Assembly: GCA_947306175.1 (NCBI GenBank)
Contig: CAMZFV010000007.1
Span: forward strand, 35,155 to 99,154
Length of the DNA: 64,000 nt
Reading direction: 5' to 3'
Source of the DNA: an uncultured Prevotellaceae bacterium
Lineage (GTDB): Bacteria > Bacteroidota > Bacteroidia > Bacteroidales > Muribaculaceae
Shown: piece by piece, positions 33,783-42,484 of the stretch
How positions within the stretch are numbered: the first letter of the stretch is position 1
Layout: each line of letters opens with the position of its first letter
Notes under the pieces: model-generated
Databases searched by the model: none
The model's input: the letters and a program-made list of their open reading frames with translations, nothing else
What the model was told of the DNA's origin: nothing
Made by a program: the position numbers and the translations under genes

Positions 33783-34630
33783 AACTGCCCTGGCAACACA
33801 ACGGCAACCCCGCCGAGGGTGACAAGCCGTCAGTCAAGCCGGGCGACAAGGAAACTGCGGCAAGGCTGAATGCGTCAGGCGAAGCGGGCACACTCGTGTT
33901 GAGCACCGACAATCTGGTGAAGAAATATCGCCAGCGCACGGTGGTCAACCACGTTTCCATCGACGTGCACCAGGGAGAAATCGTCGGCCTGTTAGGACCT
34001 AACGGCGCAGGCAAGACCACGACATTCTATATGACAACGGGCCTTGTCACACCTAACGAGGGCCGCGTATTCCTCAACGATGTCGATATCACCACCCTAC
34101 CCGTTTACAAGCGCGCCCAGTTGGGCATCGGCTACCTGCCACAGGAAGCATCGGTATTCCGCACTCTCAGCGTGGAGGACAATATTCGCACCGTGTTGGA
34201 AATGACTGACCTCACGCCGGCCGAGCAAAAGGACCGCTTGGAACAGCTTATCAGCGAATTCCACTTGCAGAAGGTACGCAAGAACCTGGGTAACCGCCTG
34301 TCAGGTGGTGAGCGCCGCCGCACCGAGATTGCCCGTGGTCTGGCCATCAACCCACGCTTCATCATGCTGGACGAGCCATTTGCAGGTGTGGACCCCATTG
34401 CCGTTGAAGATATCCAGAGCATCGTCTATAGCCTCAAGGGCAAGAACATCGGCATCCTTATCACCGACCACAATGCCCCCGAGACATTAAGCATTACCGA
34501 TAGGGCTTACCTACTGTTTGAGGGCAAAATCCTGTTCCAAGGCACCAGTGAGGAACTCGCCGAGAACCCGATTGTCCGCGACAAATACCTTGGCCACAAC
34601 TTCATCTTCCGCCGCAAGCACTTCGACTGA
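33779..34630 (+). CDS. lptB: Lipopolysaccharide export ATPase LptB
   Basis: ABC ATPase powering extraction of LPS from the inner membrane with LptFGC. 283 residues: a 40-residue polar N-terminal extension beyond the usual 240-residue LptB, then Walker A GPNGAGKT (73-80), Q-loop YLPQEASVF, signature LSGGERRR, Walker [14 protein letters not shown] and the H-loop ITDHN. The YLPQE.SVFR..SV.DN block is typical of LptB. The start is set by the ATGA overlap with udk; a later start would remove the extension. Confidence 0.94.
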   Translation: MKLPWQHNGNPAEGDKPSVKPGDKETAARLNASGEAGTLVLSTDNLVKKYRQRTVVNHVSIDVHQGEIVGLLGPNGAGKTTTFYMTTGLVTPNEGRVFLNDVDITTLPVYKRAQLGIGYLPQEASVFRTLSVEDNIRTVLEMTDLTPAEQKDRLEQLISEFHLQKVRKNLGNRLSGGERRRTEIARGLAINPRFIMLDEPFAGVDPIAVEDIQSIVYSLKGKNIGILITDHNAPETLSITDRAYLLFEGKILFQGTSEELAENPIVRDKYLGHNFIFRRKHFD

Positions 34631-34655
34631 AACTAGACATCGTACGGCGATAATA

Positions 34656-35633
34656 ATGAAAAAAAACGATACAAAGGTATTGAAAGGCGTGGCAATTTTG
34701 TTCATGCTTTTCTTACATTTATTTAACCATCCTGATAACTGGATTGATATTACTATAGGCAACATTCCATTGATGTCATTTCTTGCAGAAGCGACAAATC
34801 CTGTTAGTTTCTATCTATTACTCGGTGGAGTCGGCATGTATTATTTGTACAAACGAGGTGACAATTCGCAATGGAAAAGAATACTAAAACTATATATTCA
34901 TTATTGGATTGTATTAATCATATTTGTCTCTTTAGGATGGTTAATGAACCGAAATGGCTATCCTGGTGATTTTTTAAAAATTATATCTAATATCACTGGT
35001 TTTTACACGAGTTACAATGCCGAATGCTGGTTTCTACTTCCATACGTTATATTAACTTTAATTTCACCTTATCTCTTTTATTGTCTTGACCGCTGGCCTA
35101 AAGCAACAATACTTGTATCGTTCCCTATTAGTATTATAACAATGTTTATTATTAGTAGATATGGGAAACAGTATTTATTCGATAACATGTGGCTATATAA
35201 TCCTTTTTTAGTGATTCACATCTCATTTGATTTCATTTTAGGAGCCACATTATATAAATACTGGCATTATACTGAGAGAATGATTCAGGCTTTATCCAAA
35301 TATGGTTATCTCATATGGCTATTGTTACTTGTTCTTGTGATCATTAGATGCATTATTTCCTCAGATTCTGTCACGTCAATTTATGTTTTATTATTTACAG
35401 TTTTATTCCTATCGGCTCCTCGATGGGATTGGGTTGATCGTTTTCTCGCCCATTTAGGCGATCATTCAATGACCATGTGGTTTATTCATACTTGGTTTTG
35501 TAAGTACCTTTTCCATGATTTTATCTATAGTTTTGCTTATCCTCCATTCATATACTTAGCTTTATTCATCTTATCCTATCTCACTAGTCATATAATAAAG
35601 GTATTGGCTGTTCCTATTATCAAAAGAATTTAA
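34656..35633 (+). CDS. Acyltransferase family 3 (OafA-like) membrane protein
   Basis: 325 residues with about ten membrane helices, lacking a C-terminal SGNH domain. The first helix GVAILFMLFLHLF contains the histidine placed as in acyltransferase-3 O-acetylases of surface glycans. Start ATG 34656 (MKKNDTKVLKG) is chosen because the upstream in-frame extension lies within lptB and reads as low-complexity noise. The gene is clearly AT-richer than lptB and the phosphoesterase on either side, so recent transfer is likely. It is read in the same direction as lptB, 25 bp after it. The target glycan is unknown. Confidence 0.82.
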   Translation: MKKNDTKVLKGVAILFMLFLHLFNHPDNWIDITIGNIPLMSFLAEATNPVSFYLLLGGVGMYYLYKRGDNSQWKRILKLYIHYWIVLIIFVSLGWLMNRNGYPGDFLKIISNITGFYTSYNAECWFLLPYVILTLISPYLFYCLDRWPKATILVSFPISIITMFIISRYGKQYLFDNMWLYNPFLVIHISFDFILGATLYKYWHYTERMIQALSKYGYLIWLLLLVLVIIRCIISSDSVTSIYVLLFTVLFLSAPRWDWVDRFLAHLGDHSMTMWFIHTWFCKYLFHDFIYSFAYPPFIYLALFILSYLTSHIIKVLAVPIIKRI

Positions 35634-35673
35634 AAAAGTAACAGTAACAGCCGCAAACACTTCTATTGATTTC

Positions 35674-35769
35674 TCAGACAACTGGGACAACGAAATAAAC
35701 AACTTGGACAACGTTTTGATTTAATTAATTGTTGTCCAAGTTATTATTTATATTGTCAGTGTTGTCTGA
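35674..35769. repeat. Palindromic dispersed repeat, copy B (bidirectional terminator-like)
   Basis: Same element as 726-820. Outer arms TCAGACAAC (35674-35682) / GTTGTCTGA (35761-35769) pair perfectly, and the inner stem AACTTGGACAAC / GTTGTCCAAGTT is also perfect. It ends directly at the stop codon of the leftward phosphoesterase and follows the acyltransferase by 40 bp. Confidence 0.85.
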
Positions 35770-37596
35770 TTATCGTTGGTGGGTGATACGGAAGATGGTG
35801 CCTTCGATTAGGGAGCAGTAGATACTGCTGTCATTATCGACCTCAAAGCCGTTGACCTCGCTGGAGCCCATCGGATAAGCGAATTCCAGCTGGTGGGTTG
35901 CGGCATTGACCACAGCGAGCATTCCACGACGGGAACCGCAATAAATGTAGCCATCATGCTCCAGCACAATGCAGGGCGCATGCTCGTAGCCAAACCCCAA
36001 ATCCACCGTCCATAACAGCTTGTATTCAGACCCCGTGCTCATGGCAACGAGGGTGCCATCCATCGTCTTGGCGTAGGCCACCTTGCCATCGGCACTATGA
36101 CCAAGGCTCTCGCGCACCTTGTTATCGTTCTTCTCGCGCCACAACTGTTCGCCGCTCTTACGGTCGATAGCCGTTGTCACACGGTCAGGAGCGACGATAA
36201 CGACACGCTCGGGGTTAACGACGGGCACCACATTGCCAGGGCTGAATAGGTTAACCGCCCTGCCGTTATTCCATTGCCACTGCAAGGAACCCGTACGACG
36301 GTTAAGCGAGCGCAAATAGGTGTCCCAAGCACCAAAGATGACGTCATTGCCATCAACCACGGGAGCTGCCTGGCAATAGTTGTTGATGTCATTATATTGC
36401 CACAGCAGACGGTGACGCTTCACGTCCCAAGCCTGGAACGTCTTGAAACCGCCCTGATAAAGAATTCCGTCTTTCACAACGCCATCAGCCACATAAGGGC
36501 CAGCCGCATCATATTGCCACTTGGCCTTGCCTGTCTTCTTGTCGAGCCACACGAGACGTTTGTCGCTAGTGGGCAAGACAATGAATTTGTCACCTACAGC
36601 AGGACGAGAGAACAGCATGGCATCAGTCTTATACTGCCAACGCAAAGCCCCTGTCTTTTTATCCACTGCCTTGCAGTAACCCAAGGAGTTACCGAAGTAC
36701 AGATTTTTGTCATCAACTCCCACACGGGTAAAAATGGAAGCGTTATCGGCCACCACACGCTCAACATTAAAGGCAGCAGTCACAGTGTAATCCTGCTGCG
36801 GCAGTTCGGGTGTGTAGTAATCCGTGTTGATGTGATAAGCATACATTTGCTCGGGCTCCTGCCCTATCACCTTATTATATATATAGATCCACTGGCGGTC
36901 AAGGTCGATAGTCATCAGCGTATAACCATAGTTGCCATTGCCCATGTCCAGGGCACGAACCATCACACCGTTGATGCCGTCGGTCTCATAGAGTCGCCAA
37001 TGGTGGTAATGGCCGCACTGGTGGGTTATGACAGGGTATTTCTTGAGGATATCGACGTAGGCGCGATAGTTATCCAAATCATCGAGGATGGGATAATGGT
37101 TAACGCTCAGCACCTGCATGCCAGGTTTAACCATCACGTTGAGGGTGCTGTCGAGCCACAACAGGTCTTCCTGCTTGATGTGGCCATCGCCCATCTTCAT
37201 AAACGGGCCACAGTTCATGCCCACGACCACCAGATTATCTATGGTGAAGACAAAGCGGTCGCTGCCCCACAGGTCGTTGAAGGTCTTGCAGGCACTTTGG
37301 CTCCAATTGTTCTCGTGATTGCCAGGGATGATATAGAACGGATGGGTAATGCCGTCAAGAATGCCCTTTATATTCAGCAGTTGCTCATCGCTGCCCTCGT
37401 TGGAGAGGTCGCCCGTCAACATCACGGCGTCAACATCGGTCGCATTAATCTCCGCAACAGCCTCGCGCAACTTTCCCTCATTGGCATTGCCTGGCGTTAC
37501 GTGCACATCACTAAGGATGGCCAACTTGACCACCCCACCCTGCATGGCGAGCGATAACGTCACCACTGCTACAAGAAATATCAATATTCGTTTCAT
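35770..37596 (-). CDS. Secreted metallophosphoesterase with PQQ-like beta-propeller
   Basis: 608 residues. Signal peptide MKRILIFLVAVVTLSLAMQG, then a calcineurin-like phosphoesterase domain (about 20-240) with metal motifs LSDVHV, LTGDLSNEG, PGNHENNW and GHYHHW. From about 290 there is a beta-propeller of repeated W..D..G...W.Y blades (PQQ-like, no evidence of cofactor). Probably periplasmic; the substrate is unknown. Start ATG 37596 is used because the upstream GTG 37626 lies in the -7 box. Divergent from the LolC/E-type permease. Confidence 0.88.
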   Translation of the reverse strand: MKRILIFLVAVVTLSLAMQGGVVKLAILSDVHVTPGNANEGKLREAVAEINATDVDAVMLTGDLSNEGSDEQLLNIKGILDGITHPFYIIPGNHENNWSQSACKTFNDLWGSDRFVFTIDNLVVVGMNCGPFMKMGDGHIKQEDLLWLDSTLNVMVKPGMQVLSVNHYPILDDLDNYRAYVDILKKYPVITHQCGHYHHWRLYETDGINGVMVRALDMGNGNYGYTLMTIDLDRQWIYIYNKVIGQEPEQMYAYHINTDYYTPELPQQDYTVTAAFNVERVVADNASIFTRVGVDDKNLYFGNSLGYCKAVDKKTGALRWQYKTDAMLFSRPAVGDKFIVLPTSDKRLVWLDKKTGKAKWQYDAAGPYVADGVVKDGILYQGGFKTFQAWDVKRHRLLWQYNDINNYCQAAPVVDGNDVIFGAWDTYLRSLNRRTGSLQWQWNNGRAVNLFSPGNVVPVVNPERVVIVAPDRVTTAIDRKSGEQLWREKNDNKVRESLGHSADGKVAYAKTMDGTLVAMSTGSEYKLLWTVDLGFGYEHAPCIVLEHDGYIYCGSRRGMLAVVNAATHQLEFAYPMGSSEVNGFEVDNDSSIYCSLIEGTIFRITHQR

Positions 37597-37625
37597 CTTA
37601 CCCTTGGATTTATCGTTATCGACCA

Positions 37626-37657
37626 CAAAGATAAGTCAAAAACTCTCAATTGACAAC
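37626..37657 (-). promoter_or_regulatory. Promoter of the phosphoesterase gene
   Basis: Minus-strand -7 TATCTTTG (37633-37626), 20-nt spacer, -33-like GTTG (37657-37654). It excludes the GTG at 37626 as a start. Confidence 0.6.
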
Positions 37658-37672
37658 TGACAACTGACAACT
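37651..37672. repeat. Heptamer repeats, TCAGTTG type
   Basis: Three units of ACAACTG/ACAACTT (TCAGTTG on the minus strand) between the two divergent -7 boxes. Confidence 0.7.
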
Positions 37673-37678
37673 TTTCAT

Positions 37679-37686
37679 TACCTTTG
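37679..37686 (+). promoter_or_regulatory. -7 box of the LolC/E-type permease gene
   Basis: TACCTTTG only 9 bp before ATG 37696, implying a very short leader. It overlaps an in-frame TTG (37684) that cannot be the start. Confidence 0.6.
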
Positions 37687-37695
37687 CACCTGACA

Positions 37696-38949
37696 ATGAA
37701 TCACGAAATCTATATCGCGCGGCGCATGAAGCTGGACAACGAGCGGCAGCAAGGCTCCCCAAGCCTGACAGTCGCCCTCGTTGGTATTGTGCTGGCTGTG
37801 GTCGTAATGATTCTCTCCATCGCCATTGTGATGGGCTTCAAAGGTGAAATTTCGGGCAAAATCATGCATCTGGATGCCCACCTCAGGGTAACCAACGCAG
37901 TTCTGGGCCTTGACGACAACTATGCCACGGTCAACGGGCGTGAGGTGCGTGAGGCCATAGCCGCCGACAGCGCTTTCTTGCCGCTGGTCGAGAGCATCAG
38001 TCTGATTGCCGACAAGAGCGCTATCCTCAAGACCGACCAAGACTTTATGGGCATCATCATGCGGGGCGTGGATAACGGCTACGACTGGCGTTACCTCCAG
38101 AGCAAGATGATTGAGGGCACAGCACCTGTGACTAGCGATACAACCTCAACTAACCAAATCGCCATATCCAAGACGGTTGCCGACCGGCTGCAACTACATG
38201 CGGGTGACAAAGTTCCCACCTATTTCATCGATGACAAGATCAAGGTGAGGAACCTGACCATCAGCGGTGTATTTGAGACCGACCTTGAGGCGTTTGACAA
38301 TGCCTACATCGTGGGAAATATCAACGTGGTGCAGTGTGTGAACGGTTGGCACGGCGATATGGGCACTCAAGTGGCCATAAACATGAAGAATACAGGTGAC
38401 CTGGATAATGATGCCTATTACCTCTATTCTATGTTGGCCGAGAATACAGTGGAGCATGAGAGCAAGAACCTGTTCATGGTCACCAATACCTACCAGAACA
38501 ACATGCCGTTTTTTGCCTGGCTGCAGATGCTCGATATGAACGTGGTCATCATTCTCACGCTGATGATGATTGTGGCTGCATTTACCCTCATCTCTGCTAT
38601 GTTAATGATTGTGTTGGAGCGCATCCGTGTCATCGGCATCTTTAAAGCGCTGGGAGCGACTAATGGGTCTATCCGCCGCATTTTCATTTTCCTGACGGGA
38701 AAACTCATTCTCAAGGCGCTCATCATCGGCAACGTCATCGGCATCGGCTTGGCCCTGTTGCAGAAGTACTGCCACATTGTCCGCCTTGATCCAGCCTCCT
38801 ATTATATGCCCTATGTGCCCATCCACTTGAGCATACCAGCATTGCTGATACTCAACGTGGGCATTATCCTAGTATCTTATCTCACCCTGTTGGGTGCGAG
38901 TCACATCATCTCGACCATCAAGCCCACCGCCACGATGCGCTTTGAGTAA
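37696..38949 (+). CDS. ABC transporter permease, LolC/LolE (FtsX) family
   Basis: 417 residues. N-terminal helix (LTVALVGIVLAVVVMILSIAIVMGF), a large periplasmic MacB-like domain (about 50-265), then three C-terminal helices in an FtsX domain with the cytoplasmic coupling segment ERIRVIGIFKALGATNGSIRRIF. LolC/E proteins release lipoproteins from the inner membrane to LolA; the ATPase LolD is not adjacent. Start ATG 37696 follows the -7 box. The family is sure, the cargo less so. Confidence 0.9.
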   Translation: MNHEIYIARRMKLDNERQQGSPSLTVALVGIVLAVVVMILSIAIVMGFKGEISGKIMHLDAHLRVTNAVLGLDDNYATVNGREVREAIAADSAFLPLVESISLIADKSAILKTDQDFMGIIMRGVDNGYDWRYLQSKMIEGTAPVTSDTTSTNQIAISKTVADRLQLHAGDKVPTYFIDDKIKVRNLTISGVFETDLEAFDNAYIVGNINVVQCVNGWHGDMGTQVAINMKNTGDLDNDAYYLYSMLAENTVEHESKNLFMVTNTYQNNMPFFAWLQMLDMNVVIILTLMMIVAAFTLISAMLMIVLERIRVIGIFKALGATNGSIRRIFIFLTGKLILKALIIGNVIGIGLALLQKYCHIVRLDPASYYMPYVPIHLSIPALLILNVGIILVSYLTLLGASHIISTIKPTATMRFE

Positions 38950-38998
38950 CTTCAGTTAAACTTAACCATCCAGATTCCAACTAAAACTAACAACTAAT

Positions 38999-40462
38999 AT
39001 GAAGAATAAGCAAATGAACATGAGAGAAGAAGCAGCCCGTTGCCTGCTGTGTGAGAATGCACCCTGCAGCCGCGCCTGCGGCAAGGGAGACATCGCCAGG
39101 GCCATCCGTGCCGTGCGCTTTGGCAACGAAGGCATTGCCCGTCAATGGCTGGAAGGCTGCGATGAAAGTGACTTGGAAAAAGCCGAACAGGCCTGTATCC
39201 ACTATGACCGCCCCATCCGCATTAAGGGAATTGTGAGCCAGTTGCCTGAGGCCAAACAGGCCGACCTTCCGAGCCTGGCCATCGACTTCTGCGGACTGCC
39301 CTGCGAGAATCCCTTCTTTTTGGCCTCCTCCTCGATATGCACCAACTATGAGATGGTGGCACGAGCCTTTGATGCCGGTTGGGCTGGCGTTTTCTACAAG
39401 ACCATCTGCCTGGATGACATCAATGAGGTGTCACCGCGCTTTGATGTCGTTCACCGTGAGGGTGACAAGGGTGACTTCACCGCCTTGCGCAACATGGAGC
39501 AGCTGAGCGAGAACCCAGCCGAGGTCGATTTTGACATTCTGAGCCGACTCAAGAAGAACTACCCCAACAAGATTGTTGTGGCTTCAATCATGGGCTCGAC
39601 CGAAGAACAGTGGATTGAATTGGCCAAGATGGCCGAGGCCGCCGGTGTCGATGCCGTGGAACTGAATTTCTCGTGCCCACAGATGCGCCTAACCGGTATG
39701 GGCAGCGACGTGGGCCAGGACCCCGAGCTGGTAACCTTCTACACCGCCTATGTGAAGCATGCCGTCTCGATTCCCGTAATTCCCAAGATGACACCCAATA
39801 TCACCTTGATGAGCAATCCCGCCATGGGTGCCTACTTCGCCGGCGCCGATGCCATCAGCGCCATCAACACCATCAAGAGCGTGACCATGGATGAACGAGC
39901 CGAGGTGTCGGGGATGTGGGCCGTGTCGGGACTCTCGGGACGTGCTGTCAAACCCATCGCCCTGCGTTTCATCCTCGAGATGGCCAAGAATCCCGTGATG
40001 AACAACCTAAAATTGAGCGGTATAGGCGGCATTGAAACCTGGCGAGACGCGGTTGAGTTCATCCAGCTGGGCTGCAGCAACCTGCAAGTGTGCACCGCCG
40101 TGATGCAGTATGGCTACCGCATCATCGATGACCTCAAGTTGGGTCTTCAGCACTACATGGCGAGCCGAAGCATCACCAAACTCTCCACCCTGGTGGGTGA
40201 GCGTCTTTCCAGCTTTGTTACGCCCAACGATTTGGACCGCGATACTGTAGTATTCCCCATCTTCGACAGCGAGAAGTGCATCGGCTGCGGCAGGTGTTAT
40301 ATCTCCTGCATGGACGGCGGACACCAGGCTATCACATTCGGCGATGACCGCAAACCCCACCTCGTGGGCAACAATTGCGTGGGCTGCCACTTGTGCCGCC
40401 TCGTCTGCCCCACCGGCGCTATCGACGTTTCCAAGCGCGTCCCCAAACGCAATGGGAAATAG
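38999..40462 (+). CDS. preA: PreA-like dihydropyrimidine dehydrogenase with extra N-terminal Cys-rich segment
   Basis: 487 residues. Residues 8-75 form a cysteine segment (Cys15, 18, 23, 27 in CLLCENAPCSRAC) like the Fer4_20 domain that normally begins PreT or the DPD N-terminus. Then comes an FMN-binding dihydroorotate dehydrogenase-like barrel (about 90-395) with ELNFSCPQM as the active-site loop. The C-terminus carries two [4Fe-4S] motifs, CIGCGRCYISC and CVGCHLCRLVCP. E. coli PreA is about 411 residues and lacks the N-part. No PreT with FAD/NAD domains is next to it. Expected to reduce uracil/thymine or run the reverse; substrate not proven. Confidence 0.88.
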   Translation: MKNKQMNMREEAARCLLCENAPCSRACGKGDIARAIRAVRFGNEGIARQWLEGCDESDLEKAEQACIHYDRPIRIKGIVSQLPEAKQADLPSLAIDFCGLPCENPFFLASSSICTNYEMVARAFDAGWAGVFYKTICLDDINEVSPRFDVVHREGDKGDFTALRNMEQLSENPAEVDFDILSRLKKNYPNKIVVASIMGSTEEQWIELAKMAEAAGVDAVELNFSCPQMRLTGMGSDVGQDPELVTFYTAYVKHAVSIPVIPKMTPNITLMSNPAMGAYFAGADAISAINTIKSVTMDERAEVSGMWAVSGLSGRAVKPIALRFILEMAKNPVMNNLKLSGIGGIETWRDAVEFIQLGCSNLQVCTAVMQYGYRIIDDLKLGLQHYMASRSITKLSTLVGERLSSFVTPNDLDRDTVVFPIFDSEKCIGCGRCYISCMDGGHQAITFGDDRKPHLVGNNCVGCHLCRLVCPTGAIDVSKRVPKRNGK

Positions 40463-40575
40463 AGACGGATACCACGAGAAAAGACGAAAAAATGACTTAC
40501 AATCGCCTGGAACGATGTAAAAACCATGCTTTTTCATGCTATAATAGAAAATTTTTGAAAAAAAGTTGATTTTTT

Positions 40576-40606
40576 CTTGGTGGTAAGAAAAAAAGCAGTA
40601 CCTTTG
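40576..40606 (+). promoter_or_regulatory. Promoter of tRNA-Gln
   Basis: -33-like CTTG (40576-40579), 19-nt spacer, -7 TACCTTTG (40599-40606), 17 bp before the mature tRNA 5' end. Confidence 0.65.
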
Positions 40607-40623
40607 CAGTCGCAATTAGGAAT

Positions 40624-40694
40624 TGTCCTGTGGTGTAATGGTAGCACATCGGATTCTGGTTCCGCTTGCGAGGGTTCGAATCCTTCCAGGACAA
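40624..40694 (+). tRNA. tRNA-Gln (anticodon CTG)
   Basis: 71 nt. The 7-bp acceptor stem TGTCCTG / CAGGACA pairs perfectly. The D arm holds GTAATGGTAG, the anticodon loop is TTCTGGT with anticodon CTG, and the T arm has GGTTCGAATCC. The anticodon stem has one mismatch at its outer pair. CCA is not encoded. It has its own promoter and terminator. Confidence 0.95.
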
Positions 40695-40700
40695 CAAAGA

Positions 40701-40730
40701 AAAGTGACCCTTCAACAAGGTCACTTTTTT
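40701..40730 (+). terminator. Terminator after tRNA-Gln
   Basis: AAAGTGACC (40701-40709) / GGTCACTTT (40719-40727), then a T run. It separates the tRNA from rpsP. Confidence 0.9.
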
Positions 40731-40775
40731 GTGAACAACAAAAACTTTATAATTAAAAATTTAAACTGTTTTATT

Positions 40776-41369
40776 ATGGCAACAAAGATCAGATTGCAAC
40801 GCCACGGTCACAAGGACTATGCGTTCTATCCCATTGTTATTGCCGATAGCAGGGCACCACGAGATGGTAGATTTATTGAAAGGATTGGTTCTTATAACCC
40901 CAACACTAATCCTGCTACCATCAGTTTGAATTTCGAGCGTGCACTCTATTGGATCAACGTAGGTGCAATTCCCACCGACACTGTACGTAACATTCTCTCT
41001 CGCGAGGGTGTGATGCTGATGAAGCACCTCCAGGGCGGCGTCAAGAAGGGCGCTTTCACCGAGGAAGAGGCTCAGAAGCGTTTCGAGGCCTGGAAGGCCG
41101 AGAAGCAGGCTAAGCTCGACGCTATCCGCAACAAGGAGCGCGACGACAAGAAGGCTGCCGACAAGAAGACCATCGCCGAGGAGGCCAAGAAGAACGAGGC
41201 AAAGGCTGAGGCCGTAGCCAAGAAGAAAGCCGAGATCGCTGCCGCTAAGGCTGCTGCCGAGGCTGAGGCTGCTAAGGCCGCTCAGGAGGCTGCCGCTGCT
41301 GAGGCTCCCGCCGAGGAAGCACCTGCCGCTGAGGCTCCCGCTGAAGAGGCTCCCGCCGCTGAGGCATAA
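40776..41369 (+). CDS. rpsP: 30S ribosomal protein S16 with long Lys/Ala/Glu tail
   Basis: 197 residues starting at ATG 40776 ([21 protein letters not shown]). The first 80 residues are a standard bS16 (RGDGRFIE-like segment [20 protein letters not shown]). The remainder is a charged helix and an Ala/Glu/Pro repeat tail ([12 protein letters not shown] twice). Such extensions are usual in Bacteroidota S16 but make it more than twice the E. coli length. The GCT-rich tail DNA is repetitive. A strong hairpin terminator follows. Confidence 0.97.
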   Translation: MATKIRLQRHGHKDYAFYPIVIADSRAPRDGRFIERIGSYNPNTNPATISLNFERALYWINVGAIPTDTVRNILSREGVMLMKHLQGGVKKGAFTEEEAQKRFEAWKAEKQAKLDAIRNKERDDKKAADKKTIAEEAKKNEAKAEAVAKKKAEIAAAKAAAEAEAAKAAQEAAAAEAPAEEAPAAEAPAEEAPAAEA

Positions 41370-41397
41370 GAAGAACCCCGTTCTTTTTAGAATCACT

Positions 41398-41433
41398 CAA
41401 GCTCTCAACCGTTGGGTTGAGAGCTTGTTTTTT
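41398..41433 (+). terminator. Terminator after rpsP
   Basis: The 13-bp stem CAAGCTCTCAACC (41398-41410) / GGTTGAGAGCTTG (41415-41427) is followed by TTTTTT. It also lies between rpsP and the convergent glycan operon. Confidence 0.92.
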
Positions 41434-41455
41434 ATTTCATATTGAAAAGAGCTCT

Positions 41456-42484
41456 TTAGCTATGCTTATAATTTCCGGTCCATTTGTCGAAACGGCGTTT
41501 GATTGACTTGAAAATGTAGGCAAAATTGCCATGCTTAAGATTCAAGTACAATTCCTCCAGAGAATTCATCACCTTAATCCAAGGATGATTCCATGCGTGA
41601 ACCTTGTAATACCGTTCCTTGAACTCCACATTCTCAATCACATATTTGGGATGCTTGAGCGGAAAGTCCAACTCATAACGCTTCATCGTAAAAATGCGAC
41701 GCATGCGGTGGTTCATCGTTGACAAGGATGAGAAATGGGTAGAGTCGTTGACGGCCCCCAAGTTGTTGACCTGGTTTCGGGTCGGCATGATGGCCAAACC
41801 TGAATTGAGCACCATGTCAGCCCACATGATAGTCTCATAGAATTCCTTACCAGTTGCCCGATGGTCTCTTGCCATGTCAATCATTGACTGACGGTAGCCA
41901 AGGCGTTTGCACTTGGCACGTAACAGCCTCATGCAGTCTTCATCACCGAGGAAGGCATAATTGCCCTGCCAGCGGTCAATGACACGTCGCCACGATGCCC
42001 ATCCCCAAATGCTCTGCACCGAGGTGAAGAAATAGTCATCGGCCACGTCGGGCGTAATCTCATCAGTGTTGAAGCCCGAAATCATCGAGATGCGCTCATC
42101 GTGCTCGTAGCGGTCAAGAAGCTCTTTGCAGAAGGGGAAAAATGACTGCGAAGGCACATCGTCATCCTCAAGGACTATGCACTTGTCCACGATACTGAAA
42201 GCCCACTTCTGTGACAGAAATTCCGAAGGGTCACAGCCGTAGTTGCATTCCTGGTATTTGCGGTGAACCTCACATTCCCAATCGATGTTCTCGGCAATCT
42301 TGCGGCAAGCCTCAATGCCTGCCATATCACGTTCCCCACGCGGTCCATCCTGATAGAGGAACAGCTTGGATGGGCGTGCTTCACGGACAGCCTCAAAGAC
42401 TTTCTCAAACGAGTCGGTGCGCGTGAAGAACAACAGCAACACCGCTACATCAATCTTAGCCGGATACTTCTTTTCAATCATCAT
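41456..42484 (-). CDS. GT-A fold glycosyltransferase, last gene of the phosphonoglycan operon
   Basis: About 342 residues. N-terminal Rossmann-type start (AVLLLFFTRTDSFEKVFEAVREARPSKLF), a KCIVLEDDDVPSQSFF segment with the metal-binding acidic triad typical of GT-A enzymes, and SIWGWASWRRV further on. It resembles Bacteroidota glycosyltransferases often labelled HlpA-like. It overlaps licD: the licD end ATGATGATTGA contains candidate starts at 42484 and 42481, and another ATG at 42505 is possible. Terminal gene of the leftward operon; donor and acceptor unknown. Confidence 0.78.
   Translation of the reverse strand: MMIEKKYPAKIDVAVLLLFFTRTDSFEKVFEAVREARPSKLFLYQDGPRGERDMAGIEACRKIAENIDWECEVHRKYQECNYGCDPSEFLSQKWAFSIVDKCIVLEDDDVPSQSFFPFCKELLDRYEHDERISMISGFNTDEITPDVADDYFFTSVQSIWGWASWRRVIDRWQGNYAFLGDEDCMRLLRAKCKRLGYRQSMIDMARDHRATGKEFYETIMWADMVLNSGLAIMPTRNQVNNLGAVNDSTHFSSLSTMNHRMRRIFTMKRYELDFPLKHPKYVIENVEFKERYYKVHAWNHPWIKVMNSLEELYLNLKHGNFAYIFKSIKRRFDKWTGNYKHS

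Noticed and set aside
34518..34655. An in-frame extension of the acyltransferase into lptB
   Set aside because: The extra residues are Ser/Thr/Arg noise from the lptB frame; ATG 34656 starts the hydrophobic protein properly.
40623..40775. An in-frame 5' extension of rpsP through the tRNA
   Set aside because: The extension reads through tRNA-Gln and a strong terminator; S16 begins at MATKIRLQ (40776).
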